Under the pieces are notes generated by a model. It was not told the origin of the DNA and ran no database searches. It saw nothing but the letters and a program-made list of their open reading frames with translations. From Chitinophaga pinensis (GTDB lineage: Bacteria > Bacteroidota > Bacteroidia > Flavobacteriales_D > Crocinitomicaceae), in the NCBI GenBank assembly GCA_945883825.1, contig CAMCYF010000017.1, positions 1 through 46,860 of the forward strand: 46,860 nucleotides of DNA, given 5' to 3'. The translations under genes and the position numbers were made by a program. The stretch's first letter is position 1. Each line of letters opens with the position of its first letter. Positions 27,081-35,867 of this stretch are shown piece by piece.

Positions 27081-28085
27081 ATGAATTTTCTAATATACTT
27101 TTTATTCTTCTTGTTATTTACGCTTCAATCTTGCGCGGATAAAGGGAAAAATAGCAAGAACGACCGCAACTTGAGTTTGGATAGTCTCTTAGTTCGTTAT
27201 CCTGATAGTCTTGAGTTAATTATCCGTCATGGAAATCAAGCAATTTCAAAAATGGAGTATGCTTCTGCCATGGCAGATGGAGCAAAAGCATTCCGAATGG
27301 ATAGCACTCGTTTAGAATGTCGCTTGTTATATGCTGAAGCACTTATTAATAAATCAAATAGATTAGTTGCTGATATTTTTAATGCCCAAAGAAATTATCT
27401 TATTATCATTAAAAAGGATGCTAAAAATCCAAAAGCTTTAGTCGGTTTAGCCAATGTTTATTGTATTCTTGAGGATTATGATTCTGCTTTTAATTTCATT
27501 AATAAAGCGCTAAAAATTAATCCCCGTTTTCGCGACGCATACATTTTAAAAGGAAGTATTTATAGATTACTAGGGAATTTTAAATTAGCTGTTTCATCTT
27601 ACGAGACAGCTGTGCAGCAAGATCCTGAGTTTTATCAAGGCTATATAATGTTGGGATCACTCTACGAATGGAAACAAGACCCACTGTGTATAGAATATTA
27701 TACAACAGCTTATCAATTACAACCAAAAAATACGGATGTTATATATTCATTGGCTTATGCCAAGCAATTGTTTGGTAAAGATGCTGAAGCAAAAGGCTTA
27801 TATCGAAAAATGATACGCCTAGATAGTTTGTATTATGTGGCATACTTTCAAATTGGGTATATCAAACAATTTTCAGAAAATGAATTAGATAGCGCCTTAT
27901 TCTACTATGATAAGACTTTGGAAATTAATAACAAGCACATTGAATCATATCACAACATTGGATTAATTTATGAAGACAAAAAAGACATCACAAATGCCCT
28001 GTTTTCATATGCCAAAGTATTAAAATACAATCCAGAATATACTTTAAGTTTAGAGCGAGTTGCAATTCTTAAGAAAAAGAGGTGA
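27081..28085 (+). CDS. TPR repeat lipoprotein
   Basis: A 334-residue lipoprotein: the hydrophobic start ends FTLQSC with Cys18 as the lipidation site. The rest is at least six TPR units, such as AYILKGSIYRLLGNFKLAVS and SYHNIGLIYEDKKDITNALF. It should be attached to the inner leaflet of the outer membrane or to the inner membrane, facing the periplasm. Its 3' end overlaps the following membrane-protein gene by four bases (GTGA), so expression is coupled. No specific function can be given. Confidence 0.85.
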   Translation: MNFLIYFLFFLLFTLQSCADKGKNSKNDRNLSLDSLLVRYPDSLELIIRHGNQAISKMEYASAMADGAKAFRMDSTRLECRLLYAEALINKSNRLVADIFNAQRNYLIIIKKDAKNPKALVGLANVYCILEDYDSAFNFINKALKINPRFRDAYILKGSIYRLLGNFKLAVSSYETAVQQDPEFYQGYIMLGSLYEWKQDPLCIEYYTTAYQLQPKNTDVIYSLAYAKQLFGKDAEAKGLYRKMIRLDSLYYVAYFQIGYIKQFSENELDSALFYYDKTLEINNKHIESYHNIGLIYEDKKDITNALFSYAKVLKYNPEYTLSLERVAILKKKR

Positions 28086-28675
28086 AGCAAGCTGAAAAGA
28101 TAAATGCCTTACTTGGAGACGTAGCTTTACCTATAATGGGTTATTTTTTCTGGAATTGGAACTTCTATTTTATCTTGCTTTATTTTATTCTAGATCAAGT
28201 TGCAAGAACGATATTTTTGCCATGGCGTTTGAAATTGACTGATTTAACTCAGTCAGAAAAAATTAAAATTATTGCGCAGAGTTCTCTTCTTTTATTCGCG
28301 GAACTATTTTTAATTCATTTTTTCTTAAAAGTTCTTCTTCCAAACATCCATTTTCAAAAAGAAATTTCAAATTTTATTCATTATAGTGATATGGGGATTG
28401 AACAGGGTTATATCCTACTTCCATTGCTAATTTTAGGAGAATGGTTGCGTATGAAACAAGATTTAAAAACAGGTCTTGTTGGAAGTAAGCAGCTTAACAA
28501 CCTTGTAAAAAATAGGAATTTAAGTTTTTTTAGGATTTCTTTTTTTTCTTTTTTCTTGGGGGTACAGTTTTTTACTCCCCTTAAGGAAACAATGATGATC
28601 TTCGTATTTTTTCTCTTTATTTCTGTTTTGGTTTTTTATCCTTTTAAAATTAGGTCATCCAACTCTAAAACATAA
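28082..28675 (+). CDS. Integral membrane protein of unknown function
   Basis: A 197-residue protein starting at GTG that overlaps the stop of the TPR lipoprotein gene (GTGA). About five hydrophobic segments are visible, for example FYFILLYFILDQVARTIF, IIAQSSLLLFAELFLIHFF, GYILLPLLILGEWLRM and a C-terminal pair FFRISFFSFFLGVQFF / MMIFVFFLFISVLVFY. I do not recognise the family. Coupling to the lipoprotein suggests a shared envelope function. Confidence 0.75.
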   Translation: MKQAEKINALLGDVALPIMGYFFWNWNFYFILLYFILDQVARTIFLPWRLKLTDLTQSEKIKIIAQSSLLLFAELFLIHFFLKVLLPNIHFQKEISNFIHYSDMGIEQGYILLPLLILGEWLRMKQDLKTGLVGSKQLNNLVKNRNLSFFRISFFSFFLGVQFFTPLKETMMIFVFFLFISVLVFYPFKIRSSNSKT

Positions 28676-28709
28676 GGTCTTGATTAGCTTAAATTACATC
28701 ATTTTAGCT

Positions 28710-28717
28710 TATTTTTG
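28710..28717 (+). promoter_or_regulatory. -7 promoter element before acyl-CoA carboxylase (TATTTTTG)
   Basis: TATTTTTG matches TAnnTTTG and ends 15 bases before the start codon of the carboxylase beta subunit gene. A TTG lies further upstream but at a spacing of 27, which is too long for a normal -33 box. Confidence 0.45.
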
Positions 28718-28732
28718 TAGCACATAGAAATC

Positions 28733-30274
28733 ATGGATAAAAACCAAGAATTAACAAAAAGACGAGAAGAGGCAAAACTTGGAGGTGGAAAGCTACGTAT
28801 TGAAAAGCAGCATCAACAAGGAAAGTTAACTGCATCTGAACGGATTACCTTGTTGTTAGACGAAGACTCTTTTCAAGAAATAGGTGCTTTTGTTGAACAC
28901 AGAGCAGCAACCTTTGGCTTAGAAAATCAACGAATTCCTGGAGATGGTGTAGTCACAGGATTTGGAACTATTCACGGTCGTTTAGTCTATGTTTTTTCGC
29001 AAGATTTTACAGTATTGGGTGGTTCTCTTTCCGAAACACACGCTGCTAAAATTTGCCGAATCATGGATTTAGCTATGAAGAATGGTGCGCCATTTATTGG
29101 TTTAAATGATTCTGGTGGAGCGCGTATTCAAGAAGGCGTTGTTTCCTTGGCTGGTTATGCTGATATCTTTTTCCGTAATACACGAGCTTCGGGAGTAATT
29201 CCACAAATCTCTGTAATTATGGGTCCTTCTGCTGGTGGCGCGGTTTATTCTCCGGCATTGACAGATTTTATTTTTATGGTGGAGGAAACTTCCTATATGT
29301 TTGTTACCGGTCCAAATGTTGTTAAAACGGTTACCCATGAAGAGGTGACATCGGAAGATTTAGGTGGAGCAAAAACCCACGCAGAAAAATCAGGGGTTAA
29401 TCATTTTACTGCTGCAAATGATGTAGAATGCTTAAAAAATGTGCGCGATTTAATAACTTATTTTCCACAAAATGCATACGAATTAGCACCTACAACCTCG
29501 GTATTTAAATTTTCTAAAAGTAAATTAACCCAAATAGAAAAAATTCTTCCTGAGAATATAAGTGTTCCTTATGATGTTAGAAAGCTCATTGATTGCATTG
29601 TTGATGATACAAGTTTTCGGGAGGTTCAAAAAGATTTTGCTAAAAATATTGTTGTAGGATTCTCTCGCTTAGAAGGAAGAACAATTGGTGTTGTAGCGAA
29701 TCAACCTTCAGCAATGGCAGGTGTTTTGGATATCGACGCTTCACGAAAAGGAGCCCGATTTGTCCGATTTTGCGATTCTTTTAATATTCCCTTACTTGTG
29801 TTTGAAGATGTTCCTGGATTTTTGCCTGGAACTGATCAAGAATGGCGTGGAATTATCACGCATGGCGCAAAATTATTATATGCTTTTTCTGAAGCGACTG
29901 TCCCAAGAATTACTGTTATTACAAGAAAAGCTTACGGAGGAGCTTATTGTGTAATGAACTCCAAAAGTATCGGTGCTGATCTTGTTTTTGCGTGGCCAAG
30001 TGCAGAAATTGCAGTAATGGGAGCAAAGGGTGCAGCGGAGATTATATTTAAGCGTGAAATTGCAGAAGCTGCCGATTCTCAAGCGAAATTATTGGAAAAA
30101 GAAGCAGAATATGGAGATTTATTTGCAAATCCTTATCGTGCAGCTGAGAGGGGAATTGTTGATGAGGTAATTTTCCCTGCTGAAACAAGAAATAAATTAC
30201 TTATCGGATTCAAAATGTTAGAAAATAAAGCAGAGACGCTGCCCAAAAAGAAGCATGGGAATATTCCTTTATAA
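28733..30274 (+). CDS. Acyl-CoA carboxylase, carboxyltransferase (beta) subunit
   Basis: A 513-residue biotin-dependent carboxyltransferase of the propionyl/methylmalonyl-CoA carboxylase type. It moves carboxyl from carboxybiotin to an acyl-CoA, most likely propionyl-CoA. Two crotonase-like halves are seen. The N-half has [18 protein letters not shown] and [16 protein letters not shown], the acyl-CoA and biotin oxyanion loops. The C-half has [36 protein letters not shown] and [18 protein letters not shown]. Length fits PccB/MmdA. No alpha or biotin-carrier subunit gene is adjacent. The isomerase gene follows after 24 bases. PccB-like is the best guess; substrate is not proved. Confidence 0.93.
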   Translation: MDKNQELTKRREEAKLGGGKLRIEKQHQQGKLTASERITLLLDEDSFQEIGAFVEHRAATFGLENQRIPGDGVVTGFGTIHGRLVYVFSQDFTVLGGSLSETHAAKICRIMDLAMKNGAPFIGLNDSGGARIQEGVVSLAGYADIFFRNTRASGVIPQISVIMGPSAGGAVYSPALTDFIFMVEETSYMFVTGPNVVKTVTHEEVTSEDLGGAKTHAEKSGVNHFTAANDVECLKNVRDLITYFPQNAYELAPTTSVFKFSKSKLTQIEKILPENISVPYDVRKLIDCIVDDTSFREVQKDFAKNIVVGFSRLEGRTIGVVANQPSAMAGVLDIDASRKGARFVRFCDSFNIPLLVFEDVPGFLPGTDQEWRGIITHGAKLLYAFSEATVPRITVITRKAYGGAYCVMNSKSIGADLVFAWPSAEIAVMGAKGAAEIIFKREIAEAADSQAKLLEKEAEYGDLFANPYRAAERGIVDEVIFPAETRNKLLIGFKMLENKAETLPKKKHGNIPL

Positions 30275-30298
30275 ATCAAATAAAAATAAAACTAAGAA

Positions 30299-31282
30299 AT
30301 GAAATCATTAATTGAAGCGTTCCCACAAAATATCCATGATGCGATCGCTATTGCTCAATCAAGTACTATTCGCACACCAAAAAACGAAGTGCACAACATT
30401 ATTATTTGTGGTTTAGGTGGCTCAGGTATCGGTGCAAAAATTGTTGCAAATTGGATTCAAGACGAAATAAAAATTCCTGTAAGTTTAAGCAATGAATATA
30501 CTTTACCTGCATTTGCAAATAAAAATACCTTGGTTATAGGTTCATCGTATTCAGGAAACACAGAAGAAACAACCATGAGTATAAATGCTGCACATGCATT
30601 GGGTTGTTCAATTATTGGAATAACGAGTGGTGGAAATTTAAAGTCATTCTGCGGGCAAAATGGCTATGATTGCATAATTGTTCCTGGTGGAAATCCCCCA
30701 AGAAGTGCCTTAGCTTTTTCGCTTGTTCAGTTACTTCATATTTTCGCTGAATTAGGATTTACATCCCCAAAACACTTAGAGACAATGTCACAAAGTGCAA
30801 ACACTTTGAGTAAAAGCATTTCAGAAATCCAAGAAATAGGAAAAGATCTTGCACTATTTTTATTTGGTAAAGTGGGGGTTTTTTATTCTGAAACAAAATA
30901 CGAGGGCGTGATTGTACGTGCGCGCCAACAGTTTAATGAAAACGCTAAATATTTAGGTTGGCAGCATACGATTCCAGAAATGAATCACAACGAATTAGTG
31001 GGTTGGTCTGGAGGAGATAATCGTTTTGCGCCTGTGTTTTTTAGTACCGGAGATTTACATCCTCGAAATCAGAAGCGCCTAGAAATAACAATGTCCGCAG
31101 TTGAGAAAAAAGCCGGAAAAATCTATGTCTTAAGCGCAAAAGGTTCTTCATTTATTGAACGGTCTCTTTATTTAATTCATTTAGTAGATTGGTCGTCCTA
31201 TTATTTATGTGATATGAATAAAGCGGATATCATGGACATTGAGATTATTGATTATTTAAAAGGCGAATTATCTAACTTTTAA
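30299..31282 (+). CDS. Bifunctional phosphoglucose/phosphomannose isomerase
   Basis: A 327-residue SIS-domain isomerase that interconverts fructose-6-phosphate with glucose-6- or mannose-6-phosphate, in the class best known from archaea. The first SIS domain has CGLGGSGIGAKI (about 38-49) and SYSGNTEET (about 78-86), the sugar-phosphate loops. The second half contains PEMNHNELVGWSGG with the catalytic Glu/His region expected in this family. Length is near the family norm. It may supply mannose-6-phosphate for surface glycans. The stop overlaps the lipB start as TAATG. Confidence 0.88.
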   Translation: MKSLIEAFPQNIHDAIAIAQSSTIRTPKNEVHNIIICGLGGSGIGAKIVANWIQDEIKIPVSLSNEYTLPAFANKNTLVIGSSYSGNTEETTMSINAAHALGCSIIGITSGGNLKSFCGQNGYDCIIVPGGNPPRSALAFSLVQLLHIFAELGFTSPKHLETMSQSANTLSKSISEIQEIGKDLALFLFGKVGVFYSETKYEGVIVRARQQFNENAKYLGWQHTIPEMNHNELVGWSGGDNRFAPVFFSTGDLHPRNQKRLEITMSAVEKKAGKIYVLSAKGSSFIERSLYLIHLVDWSSYYLCDMNKADIMDIEIIDYLKGELSNF

Positions 31283-31989
31283 TGTCTGATAACCAAAAAG
31301 TCCTCTGTCATTTCTTGGGTCTTATCGACTACAAAGAGGCTTGGGATTTTCAAGAAACTATTTTCAAGTCGTCTATAGACCTAAAAATTGCTCGCCGAAA
31401 TGGAGAAACGGATGAACTTCCAAAGCATCATTTATTATTCTGTCAGCATCCGCATGTTTATACGCTTGGAAAGAGTGGAAAAGAAGCCAATTTATTGCTT
31501 GATGAAAGCCAATTAGATGCCAAGGAAGCAAAATTTTATAAAATCAATCGTGGTGGAGATATTACTTATCATGGCCCTGGACAATTAGTGGTATATCCTA
31601 TTTTTGATTTAGAACAATTCTTCACAGACATTCATAAGTATCTGCGATTTTTGGAAGAATCCGTTATTCTTACATTGGCTGAGTATGGAATTTCTGCTAA
31701 TCGTATAGAAGGATTAACAGGCGTTTGGCTTGACGGTGAAACACCTCGTGCGCGGAAGATTTGTGCTTTTGGAGTAAAAAGCTCTCGCTGGGTTACAATG
31801 CATGGAATAGGTTTTAATGTAAATACAGATTTGAGTTTTTTCTCTAGTATTATTCCTTGTGGAATTGATGACAAGGCTGTTACTTCGATGAAAAAAGAAT
31901 TGGGAAGAGAATTAGATTTGGAGGAAGTGGCCGATAAATTACTCGTTCATTTAGCGGAGCTATTTGATTTTAAACCAAGGACAAAATAA
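31282..31989 (+). CDS. lipB: Octanoyl-[acyl-carrier-protein]:protein octanoyltransferase
   Basis: A 235-residue LipB. It transfers octanoate from ACP to lipoyl domains, the first step in lipoate synthesis. Family blocks are NRGGDITYHGPGQLVVYPI (about 89-107), ARKICAFGVKSSRWVTMHG with the catalytic Lys159, and IIPCGI with the catalytic Cys193. Length is normal. The ATG overlaps the stop of the isomerase gene by one base, so the two are translationally coupled. No lipA is nearby. Confidence 0.95.
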   Translation: MSDNQKVLCHFLGLIDYKEAWDFQETIFKSSIDLKIARRNGETDELPKHHLLFCQHPHVYTLGKSGKEANLLLDESQLDAKEAKFYKINRGGDITYHGPGQLVVYPIFDLEQFFTDIHKYLRFLEESVILTLAEYGISANRIEGLTGVWLDGETPRARKICAFGVKSSRWVTMHGIGFNVNTDLSFFSSIIPCGIDDKAVTSMKKELGRELDLEEVADKLLVHLAELFDFKPRTK

Positions 31990-32134
31990 TTTTTACCATT
32001 GGTTGTTAAAGAAAAAAATAGAGGACTAATAAATAATTACTTCGTATTTATATCGTTGTTTTGACATTGTTTAATTATTGTTCTTTACAATAGTTCAAGC
32101 CTTGTATTCATCTATTCAAACATTGCTGCTATAC

Positions 32135-32500
32135 CTATGGCAAAAGTGACATAATTTGAAGTGGTCCATTACCATTTGCTTCTTTCCACAAAACCCCATC
32201 TAGATATATTTTGAGAGACATAATTAAATTTGGAATTGATTGTGTTGTTGAAAAAGCCTGGCTGCAAAAACTCATAGATTGTCCCGAGGAAGCATTAAAC
32301 TCTCTAGTCCATTCTTGATTTGCTTGTATTTGGTAAGAATCCAATCCTCCTGTTGAATTAGTTACACCATGAATAAGAAAGTTATCATTACCTATTGCTA
32401 CAAATTTTACGTTATAAGTAGTGCTTGGATTTGGTTCAGGATTGTTTGGAGTACATCCGAATAGTAATATCATCAGAATAAAAACAAATAAATTTTTCAT
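32135..32500 (-). CDS. Small lipoprotein
   Basis: A 121-residue lipoprotein: hydrophobic start ending LLFGC with Cys16, then a Pro/Asn-rich linker (TPNNPEPNPSTT), then a single compact domain of about 90 residues with beta-rich composition (TYNVKFVAIGNDNFLIHGVT). It is a stand-alone gene between lipB and an unknown gene. I do not recognise the domain. Both flanks (145 and 217 bases) are AT-rich and hold no clear gene. Confidence 0.65.
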   Translation of the reverse strand: MKNLFVFILMILLFGCTPNNPEPNPSTTYNVKFVAIGNDNFLIHGVTNSTGGLDSYQIQANQEWTREFNASSGQSMSFCSQAFSTTQSIPNLIMSLKIYLDGVLWKEANGNGPLQIMSLLP

Positions 32501-32717
32501 AGTTTAGTTTAATATTAAAGTATAAAGGTATAAAAAAGAAAGATCCCCTCTTAATTAGGACAGGGATAATTCAAATATAGGTTTATTTTTGGAATTCGTA
32601 TTAAATTGAAGTATAATATTTTACGGATATTATTATTTATGACCAAGCAGAATACTAAACGAATAAATTAGAATTTAAGATTGCAATTTATAAGAGAGAA
32701 TGTAAAAATCAAAAGCA

Positions 32718-33125
32718 ATGAAAAAAGAATTGTTGGTCCCTAAAGTAGAAAATGTTGCCATTGCGCTTACACAAAATACATTAGCAGATGGAGAAAATGA
32801 ATACAGTATTTATCTCCTCAATTTACGAGATGATATTATGGAAGGGATTATTATTACTTGCACAGGTTTTGGCGAGAATCCTAGTACTGGCGAGAAAATA
32901 AAAACAAGTACAATTCGTCATAGCATGGAGATTTTATTGCCAAATGAAGCTGCTAAAATCGAACCTATTTTACCGGAATTATTTGCTATTTCAAATGAAT
33001 ATTGGGTAAGTTTTTGGGTAAATGATGTGCTGTACGATAAGCAGTTTGTATTTCCTGCGCACTCTATTAAAGAAGAAAGCATGAAAATGATTGAATTAAT
33101 TGGTCTAAAAGGAATTTTAATATGA
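32718..33125 (+). CDS. Conserved hypothetical protein coupled to TspO
   Basis: A 135-residue soluble protein without signal or membrane segment. It is acidic, with alternating beta-strand-like stretches (NEYSIYLLNLRDDIMEGIII, EYWVSFWVNDVLYDKQFVF). I do not recognise the family. Its stop overlaps the tspO start as ATGA, so the two are translated together. Confidence 0.7.
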   Translation: MKKELLVPKVENVAIALTQNTLADGENEYSIYLLNLRDDIMEGIIITCTGFGENPSTGEKIKTSTIRHSMEILLPNEAAKIEPILPELFAISNEYWVSFWVNDVLYDKQFVFPAHSIKEESMKMIELIGLKGILI

Positions 33126-33583
33126 TAAAAAAAACACTTTTATTTTTTGTATTCTTAATAGTAAATTTTGGGGACTTGTACTTGGGGGCAATTTTAATGG
33201 GCTCAAGTCCTGGGTCAAATACTTGGTATAACAACCTTCAAAAAGCACCATGGACTCCTCCAGGTTATTTCTTTGGGATAGCATGGACAATTATTATGAT
33301 TCTTTATTCTATTTACTGTGCGAGAGCGTTTTCGTCACCCTTACCAAAGAAGACAGTTGGGCTTTTTATACTTCAATGGATTTTAAATGTAGCTTGGAAT
33401 CCTGTTTTTTTTAATTTTCACGAGATTTTATTAGGTCTACTATTGCTTATTCTATTATTTATGACACTAATATTGATAAACAAACATCTAAGATTAACAT
33501 TAACTTCTCCGGCAACATTCCTTATTCTGCCTTATCTTATTTGGTTATGTATTGCAATGTCATTAAATGCGTATGTTTTATAG
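33122..33583 (+). CDS. tspO: TspO/MBR family tryptophan-rich sensory protein
   Basis: A 153-residue five-helix membrane protein of the TspO (peripheral benzodiazepine receptor) family, which binds porphyrins and is linked to tetrapyrrole and stress responses. The family signatures are all there: WYNNLQKAPWTPPGYFFGI after helix 1, WTIIMILYSIYCARAF in helix 2, LNVAWNPVFF in helix 3-4 and LPYLIWLCIAMSLNAYVL at the end. Length is typical. It is coupled to the upstream unknown gene. Photolyase or carotenoid genes, often nearby in other species, are not in this window. Confidence 0.93.
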   Translation: MIKKTLLFFVFLIVNFGDLYLGAILMGSSPGSNTWYNNLQKAPWTPPGYFFGIAWTIIMILYSIYCARAFSSPLPKKTVGLFILQWILNVAWNPVFFNFHEILLGLLLLILLFMTLILINKHLRLTLTSPATFLILPYLIWLCIAMSLNAYVL

Positions 33584-33588
33584 TGAAC

Positions 33589-33605
33589 GAATAACTTTGT
33601 TATTC
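33589..33605. terminator. Hairpin between convergent tspO and CBM protein genes
   Basis: GAATAAC-TTT-GTTATTC forms a 7-base-pair stem with a 3-base loop right between the two convergent stop codons; the minus-strand stop lies inside the stem. There is no T-tract, so it is only a weak terminator candidate. Confidence 0.35.
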
Positions 33606-34856
33606 ACAAATTAAAGTCCCCCATTTGCTTGGAGACAAATGAAATCCTTCAGCGTGTATGCTGTTCCACCTTTCTTGCCGACTTCTTTTGCCATCAGCTC
33701 CACTCAAATCAACAGCAATTTCGAAGCCATATGTAGCTTCAGGAAGTAATTTAGTTTTAAATAATTCTGTTACAGGAATTGCAAGTTCAAGAAAATAGCC
33801 TTCAGAAGTTTTTGAATAGACAAATTTTACTTTTTCCATGCGTTTATTTTCTTTCCAATCCCAGACATAGGGAGTGGCGCCACAATTAATTCCTATATGT
33901 TGATCGCTGAGCAAGAATGATTTTCTTTTTGGGTCTGCATGTGGATTGGTAGAAAAAGCAATTTCTATCGCATCTCCATTCCATAATTTTTCATCTTTTT
34001 CGCTGTTGACTTGTGGTGTAGCATCATTAACTTTTACAGCGATAAATAACGAATCTTTGGAATATAAAGTAGCAAAGGAATGTCCAGAACCAAAATTAGT
34101 AAAGGGAATATTCCAGTTTTCTTTTTTTCCAAGTTCCATTTTTTCATTGACTTTTAGACAAGTTACTTCAGAACGTAATTTACTAGAATTAGGAACTAGT
34201 TTTATGGAATTAATCTCTATGGATCCTTCTCCAAAAACTTTAACCATTAGTTGTTTTACATTGAACAAATCAAAATTATTTTCTTCAAAGGGAAACAAGG
34301 AGAAAGGAATCCGGACTTTTGTCCAATTGGATGTAATTTCATTTGCTAACAAAAAAGATTTATTGTAGCCTAACCATGCTTGTGCGCCAGAATAATCCTC
34401 AAAACAAAAAGCCCAAGGAATATTGGTGAATGACTTTCCGATGGCGCGAACTTCTAATTCCATAGCAAGCGTATCTTTTACAAAATTCATGTCTTTCCCT
34501 GCCCACATATCCCAACCAAATCCCATTCCAACCCAATCGCAACCATCTTGGTCTTTGTTCCATTTCACACTTAAAAATTTATCTTTTTCATCTTCTTTTA
34601 AGTTTAATTGTATGCAAGATTTATTTTTTGTCGACCAAACCTCATCAGAGAAATCATTGTCGAAAATAGAAAGTTGCGAAAACCCTTTAATTGAATACGA
34701 TTTTGCTTCCTCTTCATCGTAAAGCCCTACTTTTTTAAAGCCGTAATTTTTCTCTAAGATTGTTACTTCTTCTAAAAGAAGTGTTTTTTGTTTCGGAAGA
34801 TCTTGAGACCATCCAACTAGACTACAGAAAACAAAGAAGAAAGAAAGTTTTTTCAT
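33600..34856 (-). CDS. Exported protein with CBM11-like and CBM9-like modules
   Basis: A 418-residue exported protein with signal peptide (about 1-17, ending GWSQ). The N-terminal half (about 55-220) resembles CBM11/CIA30 beta-sandwich modules: FDNDFSDEVWS, then MGFGWDMWAG, NWTKVRIPFSLFPF and VKQLMVKVFGEGSIEINSI. The C-terminal half (about 235-418) looks like the CBM9-like domain that often ends carbohydrate-active proteins: SLFIAVKVNDATP, LWNGDAIEIAFS, and VTELFKTKLLPEATYGFEIAVD. No glycosidase active site is seen. It is the last gene of the glucan operon and is probably a periplasmic or surface glycan-binding protein. The modules are assigned from pattern, not a profile search. Confidence 0.72.
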   Translation of the reverse strand: MKKLSFFFVFCSLVGWSQDLPKQKTLLLEEVTILEKNYGFKKVGLYDEEEAKSYSIKGFSQLSIFDNDFSDEVWSTKNKSCIQLNLKEDEKDKFLSVKWNKDQDGCDWVGMGFGWDMWAGKDMNFVKDTLAMELEVRAIGKSFTNIPWAFCFEDYSGAQAWLGYNKSFLLANEITSNWTKVRIPFSLFPFEENNFDLFNVKQLMVKVFGEGSIEINSIKLVPNSSKLRSEVTCLKVNEKMELGKKENWNIPFTNFGSGHSFATLYSKDSLFIAVKVNDATPQVNSEKDEKLWNGDAIEIAFSTNPHADPKRKSFLLSDQHIGINCGATPYVWDWKENKRMEKVKFVYSKTSEGYFLELAIPVTELFKTKLLPEATYGFEIAVDLSGADGKRSRQERWNSIHAEGFHLSPSKWGTLICE

Positions 34857-34862
34857 GCTATT

Positions 34863-35864
34863 TTAAGGAACCAACGGCCCATTTTCTGTAAAAATGATAT
34901 AATCTAACTTGGATTTTGCAAACCCTGAATTTGGATTTGCTAAATGAAGCATATTTATTGTCTTAATTTTATCAGAATCATGAACACCATTTCCATTTGG
35001 CGCAGCGGGAACCCCATTTACTAAATTTACAAGATCACTGTATTTTACTGAAATAAGTTTCCATCCTATCCAATCAACTTTAATTTCTTTTGAATACATA
35101 TCTTCGCTTGCAGAGCTGAATATACCGTTGCTATTTTCATCTTCTTCAAATTGAAAAAGAACAAGACTATTGGTCGTTCCCTCTTCCCCATAAATCATAA
35201 CGTTGAAATAAACATTGTCTGAGTTGGCACTCAAGGGGAAAGCCGGAGCTCCTCCATATGCAGTAGATTTAAAGTTTACAAGACCAATTAACCAATCCCA
35301 ATCAACCGTTCCAGCCATATTATAATATTTATTTCCTTGTGGGGAGCTTGCATCAGAAAGCACTTGGAAATTCATGTTTGCACCAGACTGTATAAATGAA
35401 GTCCATCCGCTATTGAACCCATTTTCAAAATCTGATATAAGAAAACCTGAATTCACTTTTGCTTGGATTATTTTAACATAGGCAATTAAGGTGTCTGGTT
35501 CGTTGGGAAATGTTAGTTCTACTTTACAGTTTTCATTTTTAAAAATTGGTAGATTGGTCGTTTCACCACTCCAAAGCGAAGAACTTGCTTTTAGTTCATT
35601 ACTTGTACCTGTCATTGTTTTAACTGCACCAGAAACTAAGCCGGTTATTTTTAAATTCCATTCTGATGTTTTTGAAAATAAGGCAGTAAAATAAACTGTT
35701 TCTCCACTTGCGAAGTCAACAGAATCTATAGATGCTGCAAGCGGACTTAGAACAGAAAACTGTCCGTTTAAATCTTCTAAAGAAGGCCCATCAATTTTGG
35801 AATCTTTCTTGTGACAAGAAAAAAGAACGAGAATCAGTGCGCTTAAGGTTATATAGTATTTCAT
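34863..35864 (-). CDS. SusE/F-like surface lipoprotein with C-terminal CBM-like domain
   Basis: A 333-residue lipoprotein: Cys17 in LFSCHKKD with following charged residues, the kind of start seen in Bacteroidota surface-exposed lipoproteins. The N-terminal part (about 35-135) looks like an Ig-like domain, and the C-terminal part (about 140-330) like a CBM11-type jelly roll starting LISDFENGFNSGWTSF with VDWIGWKLISVKYSDL. It should bind the target polysaccharide at the cell surface, the role of SusE/SusF or SGBP proteins. It lies between the barrel gene (3-base gap) and the CBM protein gene (6-base gap). Confidence 0.72.
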   Translation of the reverse strand: MKYYITLSALILVLFSCHKKDSKIDGPSLEDLNGQFSVLSPLAASIDSVDFASGETVYFTALFSKTSEWNLKITGLVSGAVKTMTGTSNELKASSSLWSGETTNLPIFKNENCKVELTFPNEPDTLIAYVKIIQAKVNSGFLISDFENGFNSGWTSFIQSGANMNFQVLSDASSPQGNKYYNMAGTVDWDWLIGLVNFKSTAYGGAPAFPLSANSDNVYFNVMIYGEEGTTNSLVLFQFEEDENSNGIFSSASEDMYSKEIKVDWIGWKLISVKYSDLVNLVNGVPAAPNGNGVHDSDKIKTINMLHLANPNSGFAKSKLDYIIFTENGPLVP

Positions 35865-35867
35865 AGC

